DNA of 64,000 nt from Longilinea sp964536805 (GTDB taxonomy: Bacteria; Chloroflexota; Anaerolineae; Anaerolineales; Anaerolineaceae): contig CAZHYQ010000014.1 in the NCBI GenBank assembly GCA_964536805.1, positions 1 through 64,000 of the forward strand, written 5' to 3'. Position numbers and translations under genes: made by a program. This document shows positions 16,853 to 25,443 of the stretch, piece after piece; within the stretch, counting starts at the first letter, position 1, and each line of letters starts with the position of its first letter. A model generated the notes under the pieces. The model ran no database searches. It saw nothing but the letters and a program-made list of their open reading frames with translations, and was not told the origin of the DNA.

Positions 16853-16892
16853 GGTGGGCACCTCTCTCGAGCAAATTACCTGCACAATGGTG

Positions 16893-17945
16893 TTATTCTA
16901 GCACATCCAAGTTTTGCAGGGGGATGTTAATGGTCTCGTCATTCTCCAACTGGACACCGGCCACCTGGGCGAAAAGCCCATTCGGCAGTGTGGTCATGCC
17001 TGGTTTTACAAAAACGATTGTTCCAACCTGTCCCTGATTAGGTGCGCATAGAATGCGTACCGGCGTTTCAGGAGCCAGGTTGGCGGTCTCCCGCGTGTCA
17101 AGACCGTCGGCTGGCAGCGGGATGATGATTTCGGGCCGCTCGCCTGTGAGGGGGTTCCAAGTGCATGCATTCACGCATATATCCCGCTTTTCGTTGCTGC
17201 TGAGTAAGCGGAAAGCGGTTAGGTTCATCGGAATCCGGCCAAACCCTTCGACAAGCAGAATCGGTATCGGCAGCGAGCTCGCAAGTTCAATTAAATCGGC
17301 TGACATGGACGCAAGAATAAGCGCCCGAATTGGCAATTCGGCCGCCGCTTTCAGGGCGTCTGGCTGGCTGGCGTGGCCTGCCAGAACTACGGCACCGCGC
17401 ATGTTAATATCCAGACGGGCACGGGTGAACTCTTCATCCGGGGTTTTGGCAAGCACCAACAATAAACCATAATCAGCCTGTTGGTTGCCCCACACGCCCT
17501 GCACCAGCACGCCGTTCGTTTCAATGGTTGCGCCCCGTTCTGGCAGCACTTCCATGACAGTACCGTTAAATCCGGCTTTGAGCGCCATTTTGGCCGGTTC
17601 TGTCTCGAGCACCACCTGGCCGTTGGCAATGGCGACAATCTGGCAATCGACTGAAGATCGCACGACGCGCGGTAGAATGCCCGTGGTCTCTGCGATTACA
17701 TCGCCTTTTTGCAGCCGCTCGCCGGTGTGGCGGTCGATGACCTTTTCGGCTTCGCCCGGACGGGTTAGTCCGAGCGCACGGCGCACATCAATAATCATGT
17801 GGCTGCCCGGCAATAAAACTTCACCAATGATGTCAGTGGCAATGACCTTCTGGCCGGCGCGCACGAGTACCTGCCCCTTTTCGGGTAAAAGGCGGGAGCG
17901 GCGGATGGTGATGAGCGGCGAAACGTGCGTTACAGGTACAATCAT
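16893..17945 (-). CDS. Conserved protein of unknown function in the GlmL operon, KOW-like C-terminus
   Basis: This 350-residue soluble protein is not one I can assign to a named function. Its first 150 residues are rich in short beta motifs typical of barrel-sandwich or beta-barrel folds (GQVLVRAGQKVIATDIIGEVLLPGSH, LQKGDVIAETTGILPRVVRSSVDCQIVAIANGQVVLE). The middle has an alternating alpha/beta stretch (ALILASMSADLIELASSLPIPILLVEGFG). The C-terminus has a KOW-like APNQGQVGTIVFV. There is no signal peptide or membrane helix. It follows the GlmL-like gene by 40 nt and is probably cotranscribed with it, suggesting a role in the same complex. Confidence 0.55.
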   Translation of the reverse strand: MIVPVTHVSPLITIRRSRLLPEKGQVLVRAGQKVIATDIIGEVLLPGSHMIIDVRRALGLTRPGEAEKVIDRHTGERLQKGDVIAETTGILPRVVRSSVDCQIVAIANGQVVLETEPAKMALKAGFNGTVMEVLPERGATIETNGVLVQGVWGNQQADYGLLLVLAKTPDEEFTRARLDINMRGAVVLAGHASQPDALKAAAELPIRALILASMSADLIELASSLPIPILLVEGFGRIPMNLTAFRLLSSNEKRDICVNACTWNPLTGERPEIIIPLPADGLDTRETANLAPETPVRILCAPNQGQVGTIVFVKPGMTTLPNGLFAQVAGVQLENDETINIPLQNLDVLE

Positions 17946-17985
17946 GGTTTTCTTCTCACAGGTGCAACATTTGTACCACGGTGGG

Positions 17986-19707
17986 TTAGTTGGTTAAAGT
18001 CGCCAGCCATTTCTTGTGCATATCGAGGCGGCGGGCTGGATCTTCTGGCAATAGGAGCGACCTGCCGCGGGCATCGATGACTGCACCGCACAAACCGCCA
18101 ACAATCTTGAAACTGCCGCCGTTTTTCCGGCGCGGATCGACCTCGGTGCGGTTAAGGGGTTCGAGGTGAATGCGGGCAACATGGCCGGGTTTTAAAGGGA
18201 GTTTTATCAAGGCGCCTTGTTTTACCTCCAAACGCATCTCTTCGCCCTGTTCGACTTCCAGCCGGACCTTGAGAATGGGCGTGCCGTAACGGGAATCGCT
18301 GATGGGGCTGATGACAGTGCCTAAATTCTGAAAGGCAGATTCGAGCACTTGCACGGGCAGGATGGAATTGAGTTGTGCAATTGCGCCCAAAGCCCCCAAT
18401 AGACCATGAGGGTCGGATAAGACGATTCCGATTCCAACGGGTTGGATGCCATCGAGCACTGCCAACATGGCTTGCCCTGGCAAAGGGAGCTGTGAAAAGA
18501 AACCGCCGCTGACAACGATGGGTTCGAATGAATGAGGGGATGTCGTGCGTTGATTCTGTAAATGATTAGCGCTCAGGCGGAGAATCTGGCGCGCCATGGC
18601 CTCTTCAATAGCAAGGCCTTCTTCGGTAATTGGAATGGTGTGAGGGAAGAGACTTTTTTGATAAAGGTAATCGCGCAATTCATCCTGCGGAACATGAAGG
18701 TTTAGCCAGGATTCGATTTCATCGATGCGTGAAACCTCCAGGGCTGAACGTAAACCGTATCCCATGCCGTATGGCAATACGTCCAGCAGAAGCTTTCCGC
18801 CCTGACCAACTGCGAGGGTGGTCGATGCAGATCCCAGATCAATGCCCAAAACGCCTTTTTGAGCGTCATAAATATGGCTGAGAAATCGGATCATGCGCCC
18901 AAACGCCTGGGAAGTTGGAATTGGCGGCAGGTTGGCGTTGGCTGCCAGCGATTGCAGTCCGCCGATGTGGTTTTGCCGGATTTGCATCACCATTTGCCCC
19001 AGTACTTGTTGAGCCGGACTAAGGTCTTCAAAATCGATGGAAGGCCGAATGTTGGGGGCTATTTGGGTGGTGGCATGCTTTTCAAGGATTTCTTTGATCT
19101 TGCGGGCCAAGGATTGATTGCCTGCGTATAAAATTTGCGGACGTTTTTCCGTGGGCGTAACCCGGCACACCAGAGAAATCAACTCGACCATTTTTCCGAT
19201 CGAACGAGTTGCGCCTCTTTCCGTGCCGCCCGCCAGAATGATGAGATCTGGCGAGACGCGCAAAATGGCGTCCATTTGGACTTCAGCTTTACGCCGGTCA
19301 TTTAGACCAATACTTTCCACAATTTTTCCGCAGGTGGATGCGGCTAACCGGTTGGCGCTATCGACGGAAACATCGTCAAGCAGGCCCATTGTGACGATTC
19401 GCAATTCTGGGCCGACAGATGAGATGATCACCAGACGGTCGACCCCGTCGCCGTTAGGGTAGGTTGGAACAATAATGCGTGATTCGAGATCCGTGAAAAC
19501 CCGGCCGGTCACTTCCTGCAATTGCAATACGGCCGTATGGACGCCCTCGCGGACATCCTGGTAAGGCGTGTTGGCTGTGGTGGCTGCCATGCTCGAGGCG
19601 ACGAACCGGTACTGCCCGTCAACCACATCGAAAAGCAAAGCCCTTGTGTGCAATGTGCCGAGGTCCAGCACCAGTACGGATTCAGCATCTACGAGTGAAG
19701 TTGTCAT
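17986..19707 (-). CDS. Glutamate mutase L (GlmL/MutL)-like ATPase
   Basis: The 573-residue protein starts ESVLVLDLGTLHTRALLFDVVDG, the phosphate-1 loop of actin/hsp70-fold ATPases. It has a second such motif, GVLGIDLGSASTTLAVGQGGKL, and a clear adenosine-type loop VVSGGFFSQLP. This matches the GlmL/MutL family, named after the companion of adenosylcobalamin glutamate mutase. No mutase S or E subunit gene is nearby. Instead it sits inside an operon of membrane proteins and a zinc-ribbon DWL-repeat protein, so the product may have an unrelated job such as an actin-like ATPase in envelope organisation. It is 14 nt downstream of a five- or six-helix membrane protein gene. Confidence 0.72.
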   Translation of the reverse strand: MTTSLVDAESVLVLDLGTLHTRALLFDVVDGQYRFVASSMAATTANTPYQDVREGVHTAVLQLQEVTGRVFTDLESRIIVPTYPNGDGVDRLVIISSVGPELRIVTMGLLDDVSVDSANRLAASTCGKIVESIGLNDRRKAEVQMDAILRVSPDLIILAGGTERGATRSIGKMVELISLVCRVTPTEKRPQILYAGNQSLARKIKEILEKHATTQIAPNIRPSIDFEDLSPAQQVLGQMVMQIRQNHIGGLQSLAANANLPPIPTSQAFGRMIRFLSHIYDAQKGVLGIDLGSASTTLAVGQGGKLLLDVLPYGMGYGLRSALEVSRIDEIESWLNLHVPQDELRDYLYQKSLFPHTIPITEEGLAIEEAMARQILRLSANHLQNQRTTSPHSFEPIVVSGGFFSQLPLPGQAMLAVLDGIQPVGIGIVLSDPHGLLGALGAIAQLNSILPVQVLESAFQNLGTVISPISDSRYGTPILKVRLEVEQGEEMRLEVKQGALIKLPLKPGHVARIHLEPLNRTEVDPRRKNGGSFKIVGGLCGAVIDARGRSLLLPEDPARRLDMHKKWLATLTN

Positions 19708-19721
19708 GACAGTTTTTTTAC

Positions 19722-20381
19722 TTAGAAACGGAATGCAGTCAAAAGGAAGGCCAGTCGTTCGACCAGCGCAGCAATGGACGATCCAAAAACTCCGGCAAGC
19801 AATGCGCCAAAGGTAATGGCAATGAAGGCTTGTCCCAATTTCCCCGCCGTCTCGACAAATTGTGAACGTTGAACGCTCTGGTTAGCCTGGACTCTTGCCG
19901 AGAATTGGAAATAAAACAGAGCAGCCAACGTTCCGATCAATATGAATCCTCCCTCGGCAAGTTGCGAAACCAAATTTCCCGATCCCGCGGCTGTTCTTAA
20001 ACTGAAAGGGGCAATCAAGGCGTTTGTCTGGGCGACCAATGTGCCCATGACGGCTCCGCCAATCGCAACAGCCGCGCCGGCACCGACCAGGTAGGCCATG
20101 GAGAAATTGCCAAGGAAAGATAATCGCGGAAAAAGTTTGGCAATCAGTAATACGGATAGGATCAATGGAATGAAGGTAAGGTATTCACCACGCAGAATTG
20201 GCAGGATCAACTTAGACCAAATTACCTGGTAAATTGCAATCACGGCTACGGCACCGGAAGCCAAACCCACGAAAAGGTAAGAGACCAATCTGAAGAGCGG
20301 ATTATCGCCCAAGATCAGGCTAAGAACCAGCAAAGTGAGCACGAAGCCAACAACGGTCCAGATCAGATCAGCGGTTTGCAT
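19722..20381 (-). CDS. Multi-pass membrane protein of the GlmL operon
   Basis: A 219-residue hydrophobic protein with about six membrane helices (IWTVVGFVLTLLVLSLIL, LVSYLFVGLASGAVAVIAIYQVIW, TFIPLILSVLLIAKLF, YLVGAGAAVAIGGAVMGTLV, GGFILIGTLAALFYFQF, FIAITFGALLAGVFGSS). No family-specific motif is seen. It starts 3 nt after the DWL-repeat gene ends, and both belong to the same operon. The pattern of short loops fits a scaffold or channel subunit, but that is only inference. Confidence 0.6.
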   Translation of the reverse strand: MQTADLIWTVVGFVLTLLVLSLILGDNPLFRLVSYLFVGLASGAVAVIAIYQVIWSKLILPILRGEYLTFIPLILSVLLIAKLFPRLSFLGNFSMAYLVGAGAAVAIGGAVMGTLVAQTNALIAPFSLRTAAGSGNLVSQLAEGGFILIGTLAALFYFQFSARVQANQSVQRSQFVETAGKLGQAFIAITFGALLAGVFGSSIAALVERLAFLLTAFRF

Positions 20382-20384
20382 CCG

Positions 20385-23039
20385 TTAAGCCCCTTTTTCT
20401 GCTTTTCCGCGCGAAATCGATGTAATGATGGCAGAGACCAATCCGCCAACCAGAATAAGCAAGGCAGTCAATAGCATGGCGTATTGGTAAGGGGTACGCA
20501 ATGCCGTGGCGGTGCCGCTGCTTTGAACCAACCCCTCATATCCTGCGGCGCCAGAAATGCCCGTGATGATACCCTTAATTTGGCCGGAATTGTAGTATGG
20601 CAGCAATAAGGGAGCGGCTTGCGCGCTGCTGATCATCAACAAGGGTTTGGAAGCCAGAGCAGGCTGCACCTGTTCGACCCAGTTGCGTCCTTTATCGGGA
20701 TCGTCTGTGAGAACGATGACTGCAGCAAAATCCTTCAGGCTGGAAACGCCGGCTAATACCCCATTGTTCCAGGATGAAAGCTGTCCCTGCAATGTGGCCG
20801 GTGCTGCCTGGGCAGGAGCCATGCTGAAGCTCTGCAGGCCAGTGCTGCCGCCTGCCAGATAACCCAGATTGGCAACCTGCTCCGGCTTGAAGCCAGCCTT
20901 TTCAATCAGGGTTTGCGCCATGATTGGTCCGGTCGGTGAGGTGGATATGACAGTCAGGCGGATGCCCCGGTCAGCAAGCTGTTTTAGTGCTGCCTCAGAA
21001 GCAGTCTGCATCTCGCCGGATAACCCGGGCTCATATTCAACCGCCAGTAAAACCGGCGAACCTGGGGGCAGGATACTTTCATCGCCCAGGACCTGCTCGA
21101 ATGCCACCAATTCCTGGGGCAGAATATCCGATGCGGGCAGGGTGGGGAGAAGGTTGAGCATGGGAAGAATGATGACCATGATGAGGAGCGCAGCCACCAG
21201 GAGGCGTAGAATCCGCCGCGGCGTTTCTCCCCGCTCTGCCGGAATCAGTTGAGCTTGCGCTTCATCGCTAATCAAACTTTCGATTAGCGAAGCATGGACG
21301 CGTTGTTTTTCACTTACCCGCAACTTGACTGAATAAATCGGAGGTTTGATGTACTGTCCAACCAAATCTTCAGTGGGAAGCACTCCCGTGAGTCCGGCCA
21401 GTGGACCGGCTTTCTCGACGTGTTTTTCATCAGTCGGGGTCTGCTTTGGAGCAACCATTTCAATCGGTCGCATGGATTGCAGCCAGGTGGGCATATCTGC
21501 AGCTTCAAGGGGTTGATCACCCCCGGCTGGCGGCTGGCTTGCCCCTGCCGGAATGGCAGGCGTGGCCAGGCTGCTTTCATCCAGCCACTCCTCCAGATCG
21601 CTGCCTGCGAATGGCGACGGTCCAGCCGTGCTGCCAGTGTCCTCCGCTGGAGGAAACGACGGCTCGTCATTTGGCGAGCTGGATGAGGCATTATCCGCTT
21701 GATTCAACCAATCGGGCAGATTCGCTGCCGCAAACGGCAATGACTCACCCGATTCTTCATGATTGCCGAGGCCGGCATCAGCCGGGATGCTCAAAGACTG
21801 CCATGAAAAACCTGCTTCTTGAGGTTCTTCTGAAATTGGCGCCACAGGTTCAAGAGGAGATTCGGGCTTTTCTTCTGGGGTGAAATTCTTCAACCAATCC
21901 GGAACAGCCTCGCCAGAAACAGCCTGTGATTCACTACTTGATTCTTCGGATGGTTCGGTTTCAGCCTGAGGTTGTTCTGCAGCATGATCGGAAAGACCGC
22001 TCAACCAATCGGCAGTTTCACCGGTGGATTGCGCCGGTGGAGGTTCGATGGGAGCAACGGGTTGTTCCTGGTTGGATGAAGTCTCATCCGCGGCGAATTT
22101 CTTAAGCCAATCGGTTGTTTCATCCGCCTGATCTGATGCCGGCAGATCGGCTGGCAAGCCGTTATTCCAGGATAAACCATCTTTTTCTTCGAGGGATGAA
22201 TCCGCGCTTTCCAGCGATTCGGGCTGACCATTGCCAGGTACTTCTACGGCGCGCAGACTGCTCATCCAATCGATTTCATCTCCGGCTGGAGATTTTCCTT
22301 CGCTCATTGACTCGGCTGTTGTTCCAGTGGCAGCCTGAAGACCCGCCAACCAATCCTCATTCGATCCTGACTCTGAGGGCTGGTCGCTGGTCGGTTGCGA
22401 AAACTTGCTGAGCCAATCCTGATTATCATCCACTGGCGATGTTGGAGCCGCAGCAGGCGGCTCATCCTCGCCGAACCGACTGGCCCAATCCGGTGACGGC
22501 TCGATTGAACTATCACTGGATGGTATATTCGATTTCAACGCTTCCAGGTTTGCCATCCAATCGGGTAAATCGGCCTGGGAATCTTCGGAGGTGGAACTGT
22601 CAGTAGCAGGTTCTTGCGATCCTGCCGGTACCGTGCCGCTGGGGGAATCGGGATCACGCAGGCTGTGCAACCAATCCTCGTCTGGGGAGGGAGTTGAGCC
22701 CGGTGTTTCACCGCCAGCAGGCTGCTGTAAATTGCTCATCCAGTCGTTCTCGTCTTGAACCGGCGAATTCGGGTTGGCTTTTACTGGTTCGCTCTGGCTA
22801 CGCTGGCGAATGCGCTGCAACCATTCGGGAATATCCTCATTAGGCTGGGCTTCCTGGTTAGCCTTGGCGGTTGTTTCCGGTTCTTCCCAGGCTTCCGTTT
22901 TTGACCCGCCGCGCAGATCGTCCAGCCAGCTGATCGATTCGTCCAATAAGGGCTGGCCGCAATTCTTGCAAAGAACTGCATCAGCAGGGTTTAGAGTTTG
23001 GCAATTGGAGCAGCGTATATCGGCCATGGGCTTATCCAC
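20385..23039 (-). CDS. Zinc-ribbon membrane protein with 17 DWL-type motifs
   Basis: An 884-residue protein. Residues 8-30 form a zinc ribbon (CSNCQTLNPADAVLCKNCG). Residues 37-523 are a low-complexity acidic Ser/Pro/Glu region holding 17 copies of a short motif [D/E/S/T]-W-[L/M]-x-x-[L/F]. Examples are DWMSNL at 99, DWLHSL at 122, DWLSKF at 208, DWLAGL at 229, DWLSGL at 344 and DWLKNF at 381. A conserved-looking segment (GPLAGLTGVLPTEDLVGQYIKPP) leads to a membrane helix at about 610-632, a domain of roughly 200 residues and a second helix near the C-terminus. The motif copies are spaced about 20-45 residues apart like docking peptides on a flexible arm. The gene overlaps its upstream neighbour by 8 nt. 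Function unknown; a cytoplasmic multivalent scaffold is my inference. Confidence 0.65.
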   Translation of the reverse strand: MDKPMADIRCSNCQTLNPADAVLCKNCGQPLLDESISWLDDLRGGSKTEAWEEPETTAKANQEAQPNEDIPEWLQRIRQRSQSEPVKANPNSPVQDENDWMSNLQQPAGGETPGSTPSPDEDWLHSLRDPDSPSGTVPAGSQEPATDSSTSEDSQADLPDWMANLEALKSNIPSSDSSIEPSPDWASRFGEDEPPAAAPTSPVDDNQDWLSKFSQPTSDQPSESGSNEDWLAGLQAATGTTAESMSEGKSPAGDEIDWMSSLRAVEVPGNGQPESLESADSSLEEKDGLSWNNGLPADLPASDQADETTDWLKKFAADETSSNQEQPVAPIEPPPAQSTGETADWLSGLSDHAAEQPQAETEPSEESSSESQAVSGEAVPDWLKNFTPEEKPESPLEPVAPISEEPQEAGFSWQSLSIPADAGLGNHEESGESLPFAAANLPDWLNQADNASSSSPNDEPSFPPAEDTGSTAGPSPFAGSDLEEWLDESSLATPAIPAGASQPPAGGDQPLEAADMPTWLQSMRPIEMVAPKQTPTDEKHVEKAGPLAGLTGVLPTEDLVGQYIKPPIYSVKLRVSEKQRVHASLIESLISDEAQAQLIPAERGETPRRILRLLVAALLIMVIILPMLNLLPTLPASDILPQELVAFEQVLGDESILPPGSPVLLAVEYEPGLSGEMQTASEAALKQLADRGIRLTVISTSPTGPIMAQTLIEKAGFKPEQVANLGYLAGGSTGLQSFSMAPAQAAPATLQGQLSSWNNGVLAGVSSLKDFAAVIVLTDDPDKGRNWVEQVQPALASKPLLMISSAQAAPLLLPYYNSGQIKGIITGISGAAGYEGLVQSSGTATALRTPYQYAMLLTALLILVGGLVSAIITSISRGKAEKGA

Positions 23040-23649
23040 TGTAAGGGCGGTCAGCGCCCAGTAAGATGCGTAAACCGGTGGTCAGGCCGCCCAGCGCAAT
23101 GCCGAGTAAAATGCCTCGCGCCCCGGCAATGGGAAGCATGTTGATGGCCCCCAGTACATTTCGCAGCAGCGGAAGCTGTGACCCGAAGGACAGGAACCCG
23201 CTTCCGATGATCAGAAAAACGACCGTGCTGATGACAAAAAGCACAGCCATCCAACCTTTCCTTCGCTTGAAAAGCCGCAAGCTGGCATAAGTCAAACTGA
23301 CGGCCAAAACCGCCATCAGGCTGGCTTCGATGGGAATTTGGATGGAAGTAATGATGTTATGAAAAATGCTGGAAGCCGGACCAAGCACAATTCCAACGAG
23401 GAACGTTGCCAGGAATGCCAGGATGAGGAAAATGCTGTAACGGTCAGGTTCGCGCTGGTCGCGCAACTTGCGAGTGTGTACCATGATCAAATTGATGATC
23501 GCGACCAATGATGCCACCCCAGCCAGGCCAATGGCCCAATCCAATAAATAGGTGCGGACATTGGTAAGAACGCCGAGCGGAATAAAGTAACCAACCAGGA
23601 TCGTCAAGCCAACGGCAATGGCGATGGCTGTAGCGACGGGATTTCTCAT
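23032..23649 (-). CDS. Six-helix membrane protein of the GlmL operon
   Basis: A 205-residue protein with about six membrane helices, beginning RNPVATAIAIAVGLTILVGYFI and including TYLLDWAIGLAGVASLVAIINLIMV and FLILAFLATFLVGIVLGP. It ends GARGILLGIALGGLTTGLRILLGADRPYSG. It overlaps both the preceding gene (4 nt) and the following DWL-repeat gene (8 nt), so synthesis of all three is tightly coupled. No catalytic or transport motif is visible. Confidence 0.6.
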   Translation of the reverse strand: MRNPVATAIAIAVGLTILVGYFIPLGVLTNVRTYLLDWAIGLAGVASLVAIINLIMVHTRKLRDQREPDRYSIFLILAFLATFLVGIVLGPASSIFHNIITSIQIPIEASLMAVLAVSLTYASLRLFKRRKGWMAVLFVISTVVFLIIGSGFLSFGSQLPLLRNVLGAINMLPIAGARGILLGIALGGLTTGLRILLGADRPYSG

Positions 23650-24395
23650 AACACCCCCACCATTTTAAGGATCGCTCCGACCAATATGGCGCCGGTCAAG
23701 ACCCAGCGCAGTACATCTTGAGCGCGAACGCTGGCATTATATATAGTGCCAGCCTGCAAGTAAGCCGGGATGGCATACAGCTCTTCGCCAATTAACGGTT
23801 CCTGTGCAGTCGCCCATAAAACTGCCTGAGCGGGCAGAGAATCGCTGGAAGCAAGGGTAAAAGAGGATTGCTGGCCGGCTTCATCTGTGACAATGCCGAT
23901 CTCGGGGCCAAAATTGCCAATCAGTAGGTGGGTTGATACGTGCTCGTTGCGTGCCACGGGTAACATGCCGGCGATATACGAGAACGGCGTAGGACCTGCC
24001 AACCGGCCGCGATCAGGATCGTATTGTTCCGCGGCGTTCGCAATCCGGTAGGAAGCGTGGAGACTGTCCTGGCTGAGAATGGCGAGGCTGCCGTTGCCGG
24101 ATGTAGCGATGGTGGGGCGATCGCTGGCAGTACTCAGACGGGCAATGCGCTCCAGAGTGGTCAGGCCAACCAGAGCAGACGAATTATTGCTGCTCAACAA
24201 ATCGCCCTTACCCAGCGATATATGCAGGCGGGTGCCTTGTTCCACAGCCAGGCCAATTCCACGGCGCAGGCGCTGAAAAGCAGGGATAGGACGGAAGACG
24301 GGTTTTGTCTTGTTCATCCTCGGGAGGGAAAAGAAGGCGATTAAACCTAATCCAACCACCACGATGAACAGGCCAGCGATGCTTTCAATGCTCAT
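23646..24395 (-). CDS. DUF6754-like membrane-anchored protein
   Basis: A 249-residue protein with helices at both ends: IESIAGLFIVVVGLGLIAFFSL at the N-terminus and VLRWVLTGAILVGAILKMVGVL at the C-terminus. The soluble middle contains GIGLAVEQGTRLHISLGKGDLLSSNNSSALVGLTTLERIARLS. The order and wording resemble what is called DUF6754 in Chloroflexota; I make this link from memory. Its start codon overlaps the stop of the upstream 83-codon gene by one base (TAATG), and its stop overlaps the next gene by 4 nt. Confidence 0.6.
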   Translation of the reverse strand: MSIESIAGLFIVVVGLGLIAFFSLPRMNKTKPVFRPIPAFQRLRRGIGLAVEQGTRLHISLGKGDLLSSNNSSALVGLTTLERIARLSTASDRPTIATSGNGSLAILSQDSLHASYRIANAAEQYDPDRGRLAGPTPFSYIAGMLPVARNEHVSTHLLIGNFGPEIGIVTDEAGQQSSFTLASSDSLPAQAVLWATAQEPLIGEELYAIPAYLQAGTIYNASVRAQDVLRWVLTGAILVGAILKMVGVL

Positions 24396-24646
24396 TACTG
24401 GACTTCCTCCTTACGGATAAATGCGGCAAAGGACCGGCTTTCAGTTTCATTTTCCAGCAGGTTTGCAAAAGCCTGCCATTTTTGGCTGCTGCCGCCGCCG
24501 AGAAGCGGCTGTCCAAGGTAAACCAACTGTGCAAAAAGGATTTTGAGCGGGCCGGTTGTTTCGAGTAGCGATGCAAATGGTTCACCCATCCCCCACCGGT
24601 GCAAGAATCGAACCCAAACCGGCCAATAGGTACGGTCTGCCTGCAT
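24395..24646 (-). CDS. Small hypothetical protein, first gene of the GlmL operon
   Basis: An 83-residue soluble protein (MQADRTYWPVWVRFLHRWGMGEPFASLLETTGPLKI and so on) with no recognised domain. It begins 6 nt after a TATACT box, so it opens the operon with a leaderless message. It ends with a one-base overlap with the DUF6754-like gene, which supports it being real. Its C-terminus is polar with an Asn/Glu-rich helix. Confidence 0.55.
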   Translation of the reverse strand: MQADRTYWPVWVRFLHRWGMGEPFASLLETTGPLKILFAQLVYLGQPLLGGGSSQKWQAFANLLENETESRSFAAFIRKEEVQ

Positions 24647-24652
24647 GGTAAC

Positions 24653-24658
24653 AGTATA
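24653..24658 (-). promoter_or_regulatory. -10 box of the GlmL/DWL operon
   Basis: TATACT on the minus strand ends 6 nt before the ATG of the first gene at 24646. No other good promoter is seen before the operon terminator. Confidence 0.5.
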
Positions 24659-24694
24659 GCACAGAAGAATTCAGAAATATATACGCAAGAACTT

Positions 24695-25435
24695 TTATTC
24701 TGTTTTTTTCCACAATGCTTTTCCGCCGCCTTGGGAATAATATTCAGCCAGAGAAACCTTCATCTCTTCCAGGTCGCTCCATAACGAGGTGATTTGGGAG
24801 GCGTAACAGGCGATGGCTGTTTCCCAGGCCGTTAGCGCTGCTTTGGAAACAGGAAATTTTATTTTCCGCCATATTGGATCGAGATAACGAGATATATCTG
24901 CCTTGGGACGGGCGGAATAAGGAAAATCGGCATAAAAATACACCTTGGGTCTGGCCAGCAAACCGGCTGCACGAACCAGGCGGTGATCGATGTGATCACC
25001 AATTGAAAGCGGGATGACCAATCTGCTGTTGCGGGGCAAACGCGCCGCAATCAAGGCGCCGATTTGTTCTATCAGGGTTTGTTCCCCGGCAGGAATGGGC
25101 TGCCAAAGGTCGGCTTCGCCGTTCACCAACGGGCTTCCGTCAGGCAAGCGGCGGTAAATGCAATCCGGTAGGTCAAAATGAACAGCCTGTACTGCAAACA
25201 CCTCACAGGCTTGCAGATCTTCAGTACGCCGGGCAGCCAGGGAGTTTTGTCCCGTTTGCCACCGCTCTTCCAGGCTTAATGCAAAGGGCGGTCTGCCACC
25301 TGCTGGCGGATCTCCAGCGAAGATACTCCAGATTTCAACCATGTTGCCTGCCCGAACTTGCGACCAAATCATGCCGCCGCAGGAAAGTGCAGCGTCGTCA
25401 AGGTGGGGCGAAAGGTAAATCCAGTGAAGGCTCAT
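24695..25435 (-). CDS. PIG-L family (LmbE-like) deacetylase
   Basis: PIG-L/LmbE enzymes are zinc-dependent N-deacetylases acting on N-acetylglucosamine conjugates (for example mycothiol or bacillithiol precursors). The 246 residues begin with the zinc motif SPHLDDAALSCGG (His11, Asp13, Asp14), and IGDHIDHRLVR supplies the third ligand histidine. There is no signal peptide. It starts 8 nt after the end of the secreted-protein gene at 25444 and is probably in one transcript with it. The specific substrate cannot be told. Confidence 0.87.
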   Translation of the reverse strand: MSLHWIYLSPHLDDAALSCGGMIWSQVRAGNMVEIWSIFAGDPPAGGRPPFALSLEERWQTGQNSLAARRTEDLQACEVFAVQAVHFDLPDCIYRRLPDGSPLVNGEADLWQPIPAGEQTLIEQIGALIAARLPRNSRLVIPLSIGDHIDHRLVRAAGLLARPKVYFYADFPYSARPKADISRYLDPIWRKIKFPVSKAALTAWETAIACYASQITSLWSDLEEMKVSLAEYYSQGGGKALWKKTE

Positions 25436-25443
25436 CGCCGTAC

